From positions 1 through 64,000 of the forward strand of contig CAVVMV010000007.1 of the NCBI GenBank assembly GCA_963749485.1: 64,000 nucleotides of DNA, written 5' to 3'. Below are positions 9,662 to 19,577 of the stretch, piece by piece. The position numbers and the translations under genes are program-made. Position 1 is the first letter of the stretch, and every line of letters begins with the position of its first letter. The DNA comes from JAZGGS01 sp963749485 (GTDB lineage Bacteria > Bacteroidota > Ignavibacteria > Ignavibacteriales > Ignavibacteriaceae). The notes under the pieces are model-generated. The model was not told the origin of the DNA, ran no database searches, and saw only the letters and a list, made by a program, of their open reading frames with translations.

Positions 9662-9940
9662 ATGGCAAACCATAAATCGGCAAAGAAGAGAATACGTACA
9701 TCTGAGAGAAAACGTGTGGCTAATAAGAATGCAACATCTAAAATTAAATCGAGTTTAAAGAAAGTGTTTGATTCTAAGAATAAAGAAGAAGCAGAAAAGT
9801 TATATAAAGATGCGGTTAGTTTATTAGATAAGAACACTACAAAGAACAGAATCCCGAAGAATAATGCTTCCAGGAAAAAATCACAGCTTACAAAACATTT
9901 AAATAGTTTAAAGCCAGCCAAGACTGAAACTAAAGATTAA
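9662..9940 (+). CDS. rpsT: 30S ribosomal protein S20
   Basis: S20 is a small, basic, helical protein that binds 16S rRNA. The ATG at 9662 opens the canonical MANHKSAKKRIRTSERKR. The open frame extends upstream to 9590, but that part has no family similarity and would overlap the promoter. The length of 92 residues is near the usual 85-90. The gene is monocistronic, flanked by a promoter-like site and a strong terminator, and lies on the plus strand among minus-strand genes. Confidence 0.97.
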   Translation: MANHKSAKKRIRTSERKRVANKNATSKIKSSLKKVFDSKNKEEAEKLYKDAVSLLDKNTTKNRIPKNNASRKKSQLTKHLNSLKPAKTETKD

Positions 9941-9961
9941 GCGGAATTAAAATAAAAGTTT

Positions 9962-10020
9962 TCAGCCTGAGGCTGATGAGCCTTTGGCAAGAAAGAAGCT
10001 CTTCAATTGAAGAGCTTTTT
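9962..10020 (+). terminator. rpsT terminator preceded by small hairpins
   Basis: AGCTCTTC (9997-10004) pairs with GAAGAGCT (10009-10016) around AATT and runs into a T tract, making a strong intrinsic terminator. Upstream are TCAGCC/GGCTGA with a three-base loop (9962-9976) and GCC-TTT-GGC (9980-9988), which look like a short repeat element of unknown role. Confidence 0.88.
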
Positions 10021-10026
10021 TATTGC

Positions 10027-11896
10027 CTAATCCTGTTTACCGGATTTAATCATATTTTCCGGGGAAAGTATTTTATCAAGTTCTTCTTTAGATAGCAGCT
10101 TCCTCTCTAAAACCAGTTCATAAACACCTTTATTTTTTTCCAACGCTTCCTTTGCTAATGAAGTTGAAGTTTCATATCCTAAAACAGGATTTAAAGCGGT
10201 TACTAACCCGATGCTGTTTTCAACCAATTGTTTACAATGATCCTTATTCGCCGTGATATCATTTATACATTTATAAACAAGAGTTTCCATTCCATTCTTC
10301 AGCATCTCTATAGATTCAAACAGACTTTGAACAATAACCGGTTCAAAAACATTTAACTCTAACTGCCCGGCTTCGGCAGCTATGGTTACTGTTAAATCAT
10401 TGCCGATAACTTTAAAGGCAATCTGGTTTACAACTTCTGGTATTACAGGATTAACTTTACCTGGCATAATTGATGAACCCGGCTGCATTGGCGGAAGATT
10501 GATTTCATTTAATCCTGCACGCGGACCTGATGAAAGCAAACGAAGATCGTTGCACATTTTTGATAATTTTACCGCCAATCTTTTTACAGCAGAGGAATAC
10601 ATTACAAAAGCTCCCGTATCCTGCGTGGCTTCAACAAGATTTCCTGCAAGTTTAATATCAAGATTTGTAATATTTCTTAAATGATGAATACATTTTTCAC
10701 TGTAACCGGGTTCAGCATTTATTCCTGTGCCGATTGCAGTTGCTCCCATGTTTACTTCCAAAAATAAATTTGACATTTTCTTCAAGTCTTGCAACTTCTT
10801 CTTCGAAAGTAACTGCATAAGCTTCGAAAGACTGACCAAGAGTCATCGGTACAGCATCCTGGAGCTGCGTTCTTCCCATTTTTATTACATCTGAAAATTC
10901 ATTCGCTTTTTTTCGTAATGCTTTTATTAAAATGTTCAAAACATCAAGCAGTTTTTTGTTGCTGTTTATTAAAGCTATTTTAATTGAAGTAGGATATGCA
11001 TCATTAGTTGATTGTGATAAATTTACATGATTGTTAGGATGGCAATATTTATAATCTCCTTTTTCGTAACCAAGAATCGTTAACGCGCGGTTTGCTATTA
11101 CTTCGTTGGCATTCATATTTGTTGAAGTTCCAGCACCACCCTGTATCATATCCACAACAAAGTGAGTGTGCAGTTTACCGTTTATAATTTCATTACAGGC
11201 TTGAACTATCGCATCAGTTATAGGTTTTGATAACAATCCTAAATCGTGATTTGCTTTTGCGGCTGCCATTTTTACCATCGCCAGCGCCTGTATAAGAACA
11301 GGATAAAAATTAAGCGTAACTCCGCTGATGTTAAAATTTTCAATTGCACGCAGAGTTTGTACACCATAATATCTTTCAAAAGGAACGGCTCTATCGCCAA
11401 GCAGATCGTGCTCGTTGCGGGTTCTTCCGGAATCGTACTGTGCGCCAACGCTTAAACCTTTTGAATTTGCATTACTCATACGGCGGGAAATTACACGGGA
11501 AATTTGAGAATAGATTTTTACAGAAATTTCCCCGTTTGCTTTTACAATTTCTGTGAATTTATCGCGGCTGATAAGAAAAACTTTTGTTTTTAAAAGTGCT
11601 CTTGCAGATGTTGAATGAGGAGAATCATCAATTAAGGAACCTTCTGCTAAAAAATCGTGTTTGCTGAAGAATGACAAACGGTTTTCTTCACCATAAGGAG
11701 TTTTTTTAAATAGCTCTACTTCGCCATCATAAATTAAGTAAACATCTTTTCGCGGGTTGTGTTCTCTGAATAAAAGCTCATCTTTTTCGTAAACTTTTTC
11801 CTGCAGACCGGAAGCAACTAAATTCAGTTCTTCATCCGTTAATTCCTTAAACAGCTCTATCTTTTTAATAAACTCAATTATTTGTGCTTTATCCAT
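10027..11896 (-). CDS. aspA: Aspartate ammonia-lyase with N-terminal cyclic-nucleotide-binding domain (one frame break)
   Basis: The enzyme should deaminate aspartate to fumarate and ammonia. Residues 1-145 form a Crp-type cNMP-binding domain (ELFKELTDEELNLVASGL; the cassette-like AEGSLIDDSPHSTSARA keeps the Arg). From about residue 155 begins the lyase (RNEHDLLGDRAVP). The signature GSSIMPGKVNP is followed by EVVNQIAFKVIGND and AAEAGQLELNVFEPV, which favours aspartase over fumarase. An extra base near 10770 breaks the frame. Without it the join is ENVK-LFLEVNMGATAIGTG. AAAGGAG lies a few bases upstream of the ATG at 11896. It appears monocistronic. Fusion to a regulatory domain suggests allosteric control by a nucleotide, which is inference. 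Confidence 0.9.
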
Positions 11897-11924
11897 TTTT
11901 TACTCCTTTTAATTGAGCAAAATC

Positions 11925-12224
11925 TCACAGGAAGTATCTTTTCAATACCTCCCACTCTATTTTATAAACAGTCAAATCTGATTTTTCTAATTTTTTAAGT
12001 TTCTCTATGTAATCATCACGAGTTATATCCCAATAATATTTTAACTCTCCCTATTCATATTTTTTTACAATCTTTGGGAGATTGTGAATATGATCTAATT
12101 CAATTTGGCAATACTTTAGGTTTCATTGTCTTAAATTAAACCTTATTGACAAAATTGCTGTTTCAAGAATTTCACCACTTGCTACTCTCACTTTTTTAGG
12201 AAATTTATCTTCTTTACCAAACAT
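11925..12224 (-). pseudogene. Decayed small ORF of unknown function with two in-frame stops
   Basis: From the ATG at 12224 a single frame runs 100 codons to the TGA at 11925-11927 but is interrupted by TGA at codon 34 and TAG at about codon 58. The middle part reads QIELDHIHNLPKIVKKYE, then after the TAG GELKYYWDITRDDYIEK. This looks like real protein sequence, and an ELDHIHNLP stretch rings of small uncharacterised proteins, but I cannot name a family. Unlike other breaks in the window, these are stops without frame change, so true decay is plausible. Otherwise the 11897-12275 spacer holds nothing I can identify. Confidence 0.4.
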
Positions 12225-12275
12225 GATACAATAATAATTTATTTCTCAAACAGTATGCTATTGGAATTATGTTAT

Positions 12276-13179
12276 TTAATAATCAATACTAATTTTCCTA
12301 GCTATCTCATTCATTTCTTTAAGCACTTCCTGTGTATTAAAGCCCATTACAACATAATTTTTTTCAGGGCTTGCTGCTGCAACTGTGTAACCTTTTTCGT
12401 TAAATAGTGCAATAAGGTCTGTTAGGTAAATTTCACTCTGCACGTTGTTGCTTTTTAGTTTGCCAATCATTTCCGTAAGCTTGCCGTAATCTAAAAGCAA
12501 AAACGCCGGAGTTGTACTCGTTGTTTTTTATAAGCTCTTCTTTCGTGTAAGTATATTCTTTTCCTTTGTAAGTTGTTGTAAATGGTTTATCATCAGGTAA
12601 AGCAAGAATATCTTTATGTTCCATTATTTGTATTACATTTCCGGTTTCATCTTTTGCCCTGATAATTCTGCCGTAATAATTATCTTCAGGTTTTCCTTCG
12701 TACAAACCTGTAAGCACAATCATATCAGCATTAGATTTTAAAAACTCATTCCGGAACTGCTTTATGGTTTCTGCATCAATCAATCCCATATCACCGGGAA
12801 GTATGTAGACAATCGCATCATCGGGAATGTCTTTTAATCCCTGCAAAGCAACCTGTACTGCGTGTCCTGTTCCGTGCTGCTCTTCCTGGTATACATAAAC
12901 TGTTCTTTCTCTTTTTCCAAGATATTCCATAACATCTGCAGCTTTTATTCCCACAACAATAATTGTGTTTATTCCTTCAACACCTTTTATGCAGGCGTTA
13001 TAAACTCTTTCAACTGTTGGCACACCCAAAATTGTGTGCAGCATTTTGGATTTTTCGGATTTTAATCTTTTACCATGCCCTGCAGCAAGAATTATTGCAA
13101 GTTCCTTACAATTTTTATCAAACCGCGAAGAGAGTTTGTTCACATTTTCTAAAACCAGTTTTCTCTCCTTATTATTCAT
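12276..13179 (-). CDS. GlmU-like nucleotidyltransferase without acetyltransferase domain (one frame break)
   Basis: This is a predicted sugar-phosphate nucleotidyltransferase with the Rossmann-like NTP-transferase fold of the GlmU N-terminal half. The nucleotide loop is AIILAAGHGKRLKSEKSKMLH, read as LAAG followed by GKRLKS. The family motif EEQHGTGHAVQ and the metal Asp in ILPGDMGLI follow, with NEYNSGVF further on. An extra T near 12505 breaks the frame, and removal joins YNSGV to LDYGKLTEMIGKL. At about 300 residues it lacks the left-handed beta-helix acetyltransferase. The stop lies at 12276. It directly abuts the upstream ligase-like gene (stop at 13180, ATG at 13179). The nucleotide-sugar product is unknown; a surface-polysaccharide role fits the neighbour. 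Confidence 0.75.
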
Positions 13180-14457
13180 TTATATATCTCCACTTTTAGC
13201 AATATTAATATCCTGTTTATTGTTAGAAATATTTTCCTCATCAATTCTCTTTCCTGATTGAACTATTATCTGCAGCGTAGTTGCTGCAAGGAACCACCAG
13301 AAAATGTTATTCTCAAGATCGGTAAAAAAACATTGGAATAGAGCAGCCACAAGTATTCCCGAAATTCCCAGAATTGCAGAGAAAATAATTTTCTTATCTG
13401 CATCCTTCCACAAATTTTTAGAAAAAGCTTTAACCGCAAAATAGAACCATGCAATCCACATAGCCAGCCACGCTGCGAGACCAACAATGCCGTTTAAAAC
13501 AGTTACATTTATAAAATCATTGTGTGCATGACCTGTAGCATCGTAAAAACCGGGAACTTTAAACATTTCAAAGTAATGAGAAAAATTACCATGACCGATC
13601 CCAAAGAATATATTTTCTTTAAATATTTCCCATGAAGTAAGCCATAATGTTAACCGACCCTCATTTTGTGATAAATCAAAAATACTAATAAACCTGCTTT
13701 GTAAATCCGGAATCAGGAAAAATAAAACAACGCCGGAAAGTATCAATCCACCTAATACATAAAGAAACCGTTTCCGATTTACAATCAAAGTACCAAGCAG
13801 TATAACAAAAATTACTGCTAACCATGCACTGCGTGTGAATGACGCAACAATACTTAGAAAAATTATTGCGGCAAAGAGAAGATAAACGTATCGCTCAATT
13901 TTCTGATTGCCTGCCAGAATGAAAAAAGCGAAGGCGGCTGCAAACGCAAATAACTGGTTGCCACCATAAGTATAAAAACCGCCGTATCCACCAATAGCTC
14001 TAAAAAAATTTCCCTGCGCTGTTAAAGTTTCACCCTTGAAAATATCAACACCGGAAAAAAACTGAAATATTCCGTACAGCCCTGCAACAGCAGCGGAAAG
14101 AAGCAAAACTCTGAATCCTTGCTTCCTCCAGAGTGCCTTTATTGGTAAAGAAACCAGGAAAGGAATTGTTATGATTACCCAATCATTTTGGAAAACAGAA
14201 TTAAGTGAGTGTGCTACATCATCAGTTCGACTAGCGCTTATTAAATCGGTTAGCAGATAAATGCCAAGAAAAATATAAAACGGATGATAGATAAAAGGCG
14301 AACGGCGCTTTAATACCGAAAGCAGAATTGACAGCAGAATAACTGCACCCAAAGCAATTTGCATTCCTGCCATAGACCATGGTAAAATTAAACACCAGAA
14401 TACAAACATTACCTGAAGTGTTTTATCTATTTGCTTAATAAATTTTTCTTTTAACAA
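13180..14457 (-). CDS. O-antigen ligase/polymerase-like membrane protein
   Basis: This is an intact 425-residue polytopic membrane protein with about ten to twelve hydrophobic segments. The region after the long periplasmic loop carries GIGHGNF and GHAHNDFINV, typical of the Wzy_C/WaaL O-antigen ligase family. The start is TTG at 14457 with AAGGA about ten bases upstream. It is followed without a gap by the GlmU-like gene, which suggests a small polysaccharide unit. Polymerase versus ligase activity cannot be told from sequence. Confidence 0.78.
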   Translation of the reverse strand: MLKEKFIKQIDKTLQVMFVFWCLILPWSMAGMQIALGAVILLSILLSVLKRRSPFIYHPFYIFLGIYLLTDLISASRTDDVAHSLNSVFQNDWVIITIPFLVSLPIKALWRKQGFRVLLLSAAVAGLYGIFQFFSGVDIFKGETLTAQGNFFRAIGGYGGFYTYGGNQLFAFAAAFAFFILAGNQKIERYVYLLFAAIIFLSIVASFTRSAWLAVIFVILLGTLIVNRKRFLYVLGGLILSGVVLFFLIPDLQSRFISIFDLSQNEGRLTLWLTSWEIFKENIFFGIGHGNFSHYFEMFKVPGFYDATGHAHNDFINVTVLNGIVGLAAWLAMWIAWFYFAVKAFSKNLWKDADKKIIFSAILGISGILVAALFQCFFTDLENNIFWWFLAATTLQIIVQSGKRIDEENISNNKQDINIAKSGDI

Positions 14458-14528
14458 AAAGAATTATCCTTCTGAAATTATAGTTTAATTATTCTGAATT
14501 GTTAACCGGTTCATCTAAATTAATAACT

Positions 14529-15546
14529 TTACCGAGGAATATTAACAATTCCACAGCCGCCTCTTATTCTTACAGTTGCAACAAGTTCATTCTGTTTGTA
14601 ATTATAAATATTGATGTAGCTTTGATAATTTAATCCATCATCAAAAACAAGCAGGTTGTCAAAAGTAATATAGTTTTTTACGCCTGTCCCTTCCCATTTG
14701 GAAACTAATGAATCGCCATTAATAGAATAAACAAAAAGTTCCGATTGCTTTTGAATATTTACAGATTCACTATCCGGGGTGATGGTTGAGAAAAATAAAA
14801 AATCTTCATCATTACTCCAGCTTACTTTATTAATCTCATAGTTAGCTTGAGTTATAAATTGCAAGTTGTCTTCGCCTGCAGTTTTTAGGAAAATTGAATC
14901 CCCATCCGCAGCAATTCCATAATTACCCGAAGGTGATACAGTTGAACTCCTGTTAGGAATTAGTGAAGGATATCCATCATTAATTATATCATAAGTTTCG
15001 GTTTTTTCATCAATCAATCTTCCAAAAGTATTGTAAAATTTTTTATCAACATTAAAGTAGCTGGATATGGTTTTATCGATTGAGGTAATAATAACCTCGT
15101 AATTTCCATCATCATTCCATTGTGCAAGCAGCTGGCTGCCGTTTCCAAAATCCTCAATCATTTCAACGGCTCGATTTTCAGGATTTACGCGGTAAAATTT
15201 AATTCTATTAACAAAGGGTAATCCGCCGCGTGTACCTGATTTTCCAGCTGTTAAAAAGAAAACTGAACTAAGATCCCTGCTGTAGTTTAAACTTATTACA
15301 GATTCTTTCTGAACTGCAAACAACGGTACATATTGTTGCTCCTGAATATTATATTTGAAAACACCCGGTTTACCGTGATACATTCCAACAAATAAAAAAT
15401 GATCTCGTTTTTCAATTGGTATTGTATCACGCACTTCAGTTGAATCAACCTTGTTCATCTACATTTTTATTTTGCTTGTTATCGCAGCTTACTGTAATAA
15501 GTAATATAAAAAGTGCAAGGCAACTTATTTTTATTTTGTGCTGCAT
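14529..15546 (-). CDS. Propeller-like lipoprotein (one frame break)
   Basis: The real N-terminus lies upstream of the obvious long frame. An ATG at 15544-15546 starts MQHKIKISCLALFILLITVSC, read as a lipoprotein signal peptide ending in the lipobox TVSC. An extra base near 15456 shifts the frame. Removing it gives VDNKVDSTEVRDTIP. The mature part of about 315 residues has repeated beta-strand blocks such as DHFLFVGMYHGKPGVFKYN and NKVSWSNDEDFLFFST, suggesting a WD40- or TolB-like propeller. I recognise no named family. It lies upstream of the O-antigen-ligase-like gene on the same strand with a 71-base gap. Confidence 0.6.
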
Positions 15547-15618
15547 TTTATTAAAAACTTACCGGGTTATAATAAAATTAAATTAGCTAAATGAAATAAT
15601 ATACTTATAACATCAATC

Positions 15619-16511
15619 TCAACCACGCGGATGAAAATCTTTATGCATCTGTTTAATATATTCCCTGTCAATATGCGTATAAATTTGTGTTGTAGAGATA
15701 TCAGCATGTCCAAGCATCTCCTGAACAGCACGGAGATCAGCTCCACCTTCCAGCAAATGAGTTGCAAATGAATGCCTGAAAGTATGAGGATGAACTTCCT
15801 TTTTTATTCCAGCATCTTTAACATATTTATCAACAATTTTCCATATACCCATCCTGGAAAGCTTTGTTCCTCTTTTGTTGAGGAAAAGAAAATTTTCACT
15901 TTTATGTTTTTTCTCAAGCATCGGTCTGCTTTTAATTAAATATTCTTTTACCCACTTTACCGCCGATCTTCCTACCGGAACCAATCTTTCTTTGGATCCC
16001 TTGCCGAACACTCTAATCATTTCTTCATTAAAAAAAAGATCTGAAACTTTTAAGCCAAGCAGTTCTGAAACGCGAACACCACAAGCATAAAGCAATTCGA
16101 GCAAAGCTTTATCGCGTAATCCAAGCACGTTTGAAGTATCCGGTCTTGCTAAAATGGAATCCACTTCTGTAACCGAAAGAACCAGCGGCAAACCTTTTTT
16201 AAGTTTTGGGGAAGAAACTTTCTCCATCGGGTTCTCTTTAATGTAATTTTGTATAAAGAGATACCTGAAAAAACCTTTAATTGAAGAGTAATACCTTGCT
16301 GCAGAATTGCTGCTTAACCCGGTTTTATTAAGAGATGAGAAAAATGAGTTTAAATCTTTTTTATTTACCTGGGAAGGATCGGTGATGCCAAGTGTTTCCA
16401 GGAAACTTAGCAGGAGATGAAATATCATTTTTATATGATGAGACTGTGTTGCCCGATAAATTTCTTTCATAGTTTAAGAGTAGTTAAGTATTCTTTCAGA
16501 AATATTTCCAT
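15619..16511 (-). CDS. xerD: Site-specific tyrosine recombinase XerD (two frame breaks)
   Basis: XerC/D recombinases resolve chromosome dimers at dif. The catalytic set is visible: Arg in ACGVRVSEL, Lys in GKGSKERLVP, HTFRH, LGHADISTTQ and the Tyr in TQIYTHI. The N-terminus is hidden by two one-base insertions near 16455 and 16418. Restored, it reads MEIFLKEYLTTLKYERNLS, then GNTVSSYKNDISSLLSFLETLG, the classic start. The ATG at 16511 overlaps the pgpH stop as TAATG, supporting this start. The length of about 297 residues is normal. XerD is preferred over XerC or a phage integrase by the standard N-terminus and housekeeping neighbours. Confidence 0.88.
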
Positions 16512-18720
16512 TACTCAGATTTTTCTTCTTTCACTCCTTTTTCAACTTCATCCTGGTTCGGGTACTTTATCCTGCGGTGATGCTGACCGAGTAATATGCC
16601 AACAAATGCTTCCTTCATCTTAGTTAGATCTGCAAATGTTATAGGAGATTCATCAAGCTGTTTGTCATTCAATCCTGGATTTAAAAATGTTAGCAATTAC
16701 ATTTTCAACCTTTGTGGGGTTAGGTTCTTCAATAGATCTTACTGCAGATTCGCAGCCATCAGCCAGCATAATTATGGCAGTTTCTTTTGAGTTCGGTTTT
16801 GGACCCGGGTACCTAAAGTCTTTTTCATTCACCTCATCTTCGCCATCCCGTTCTTTTGCCTTTTCATAAAAATAAGACATAATAGATGTACCATGATGCA
16901 TAGGTATAAAATCAATTATTTCACGCGGTAATCCATTTTCGATCGCAAGGTTAATACCTTCCTGAACATGGCTCTTTATCAGGTTTACACTTTGCTCAGG
17001 TTTTAGATTTTCGTGAATGTTATTACTATCGAGCTGGTTCTCTACAAAATTTTGTGGTGTAATAGTTTTTCCAATATCGTGGTAATATGCACCAACTCTT
17101 GCAAGCAGTGGATTTGCTTTAATTTTTTCTGCTGCAGCTTCTGCTATAGTGCCAATGGTCATGGAGTGATTAAATGTGCCCGGCGCTTTTCTTGCAAGAT
17201 CTTTAAGCAGCGGACGATCGAAGTTTGATAATTCCAACAATGTAAGATCTGTTGTAATCTTAAACATCTTTTCAAAAAAGATTAATAATCCATAAGTAAG
17301 AACAGGACTTATCAAAGCATTTGAAGCTGCAAAGGCAAATTCGATCAGCATCACGTTCCACGGAGCAAACCTTTCCAGACCAAATGCAAGGATTGTAAGA
17401 AAGTAACCAAGCAGAATAAAAAGGAATGAGCGGAAAATTTGTGAACGGTTTTTAATATCTCTTACAGTGTAAACAGCAATTCCGCCCGCAATAAAATTCA
17501 TCGCCATAAATGTGTAATCATTTCCCCTAAGCGCACCTGTAACTAAAGTAAGAATTACGGTTGTATAAAATCCAACCCGCGAATCGAACATTATTGTAAG
17601 CAGCATAGATGCAGCAGGAATAAAAATAAGAAACTGCACCGGCGCAGGCACACTTACCTGGTTCACAAGAAATGTCATAAAGGAAACGAACACGATCAGC
17701 ATAGATATCAGCAGCAATTTCTGGTTATCATAAAATATTCGTTTTCTAAAGAGGTAGAGGTACACAACAAGCAAAGAAATCAATAAAGCTATATGAATAA
17801 ATTTTCCAACTCCCTGAAGTATTAATCCTTCTTCCCCAATGGCTTCACCTTTTGCTTCTTTATATGATTCTATTTTTAGTTTTGTTTCCTTGCTGATCCG
17901 TTCATGTTTGGCAATTATCCTCTCATTCTCATTAACAATATCTGTATACTTAGAAATATTACTCTTTGCCTGTTCAATTTCTTCATCGGTTAATTCGGCA
18001 CTGTACTGAAGATTGGGAGAAAGAAAATAAATTGTGTACTCAATAAGTGCATTTTCAATATCTGCAGGATAGTTAAGTTTATTAATTTCGCGCGAAACAT
18101 TGTTCTTTGCATCATCAAAGAAGATGTAATTTCCAGTTGATTCAATCCTGTCCACGTAACCGGTTCTTACGGCAATGCTATCTTTAAAAGGCAAGTTGGA
18201 ATCTATGCTAAGGATGCCTTTGCTATAAATACTGCTAAGAATCATTTCTGCCTGTTTGAAATAGAGTTCTTAAAGCCGGGTTGTTTCCCTGGACAAGATT
18301 TCTTTCCTGAATGCGGAGATTTTTAAACCTTGTGTATGATTCAGAAGTTAAAAATGTAGGATTAAAAATAGGGACTGTATCCGATTCAGCAAACTGATCC
18401 AGAGTTTGAATAAAATAGTTGCTGTAGCTCTTAATCGAATCCACGGCTTTACCGGGAATTTCAGTCAAGTTTAAAAATATTGGAAATACTTTTCCTTCAG
18501 CTTCTCTTATCTCTGCTTTGTAAATCTCCTCACTCTTTTTTATGGGAAAACTGAACGGGGCAATTAAATCATCATAAAGCCAAATTGCTCCTTCGGATAT
18601 TTCGTATTCTAAAGACTCGCCTTTAGGAAACATAAATGTTATAACAATGATGCTAATCACACCCATTATTACCTTTAGGAAAATACCTTTTCCCTTAACC
18701 GTTTTATCAGAGTCTGGCAT
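16511..18720 (-). CDS. pgpH: PgpH-type 7TM receptor with HD phosphohydrolase domain (two frame breaks)
   Basis: Proteins of this architecture hydrolyse cyclic di-AMP at the membrane. One N-terminal membrane anchor (residues 13-30) precedes a long extracytoplasmic 7TMR-HDED domain, seven membrane segments (about 315-525) and the HD domain with FNHSMTIG, AYYHDIGK, PMHHGT and LADGCES. Extra bases near 18258 and 16676 split it in three. Restored joins are LFQQAEMILSSIYS and KSRINDKQLDESPITF. The assembled length of about 735 residues fits the family. It overlaps xerD by one base and lies three bases after the HAD gene. c-di-AMP specificity is inferred from architecture; no cyclase gene is in the window. 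Confidence 0.87.
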
Positions 18721-18723
18721 TTG

Positions 18724-19571
18724 TTAATCCTTTTTTGCTTTTAAAACTTTCTTAAAAAATTTAGCTGCACCTTCCTCGTTATTACTTTTAGATGTTACCA
18801 TATCAGCCATTCTTTTAATTTCCGGTATTGCATTGGCTACTGCTACTTTGAAGGCATCTGTTTCGAATAAACTTATATCATTATACCAATCTCCCAATAC
18901 CGCTGCCTGGTTTGGTTTTATTTTATGATGCTTTAACAATCTTTCCAAACCCTTCCCCTTAGTAGAACCCGATCTTCTAATTTCAAGAAAGCTAATATTA
19001 GGATGGCGGTGTGATTTATAAAATGAAATATTGCTGCCAATAGAAAACGGGAATAAAAATCTGTCTCTTACATATCTCATAGAATTTGCAGCATCGCTAA
19101 ATAAAACCACTTCAAGGGTTCTGTCAATGTAATCATCATAAGAAGTTACCTCTTTGTACTTTGCCCCGTATTTATCGGATAACATCGGCATATTCGAATT
19201 TCTATCCGTATAATAAATTGCTTCATCGTGGCAGAGCACGATGTTTAAAAGCTGTTCTTCAGCAAACTTAAGCGCTCTTCTAACATGCTTTTTTTTACAA
19301 ATGATTCATAAATCCTTGATCCATCCATTGTGCTTCTTATCATGCTTCCGTCTAAAGATATTACCGGGGATTTTATTGATAACTCCTTTGCAATACCAGT
19401 AACAGCAGAATGAAGCCGCCCGGTAGCAAACGCAAAGATAACACCGCAATCCTGCAACTGGCTTATCAGTTGTTTCGTTTCTATTCCAATCACTCCGCTG
19501 TCAGAAAGCAATGTTCCATCAAGATCAGAAACAATTATTTTTATGTTTTTAAGTCTTTCAGTATTATTCAT
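18724..19571 (-). CDS. HAD-superfamily phosphatase, Cof-like (one frame break)
   Basis: This is a predicted cytosolic sugar-phosphate or small-metabolite phosphatase of the Cof/YidA type. Motif I is DLDGTLL at residues 16-22, and motif IV GDWYNDISLF lies near the C-terminus. The cap domain lies between. The frame fails in an A8 tract (T8 on the plus strand, 19289-19296). The correct reading continues KKHVRRALKFAEEQLLNIVL into the next frame, requiring one more or two fewer A. This is the only break that is not simply one extra base. It ends three bases before pgpH. Confidence 0.85.
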
Positions 19572-19577
19572 ACAGGA

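Noticed and set aside
15619..16511. Integrase of a prophage or mobile element
   Set aside because: The restored protein is a standard XerD with housekeeping neighbours. No attachment sites, phage genes or tRNA target are seen.
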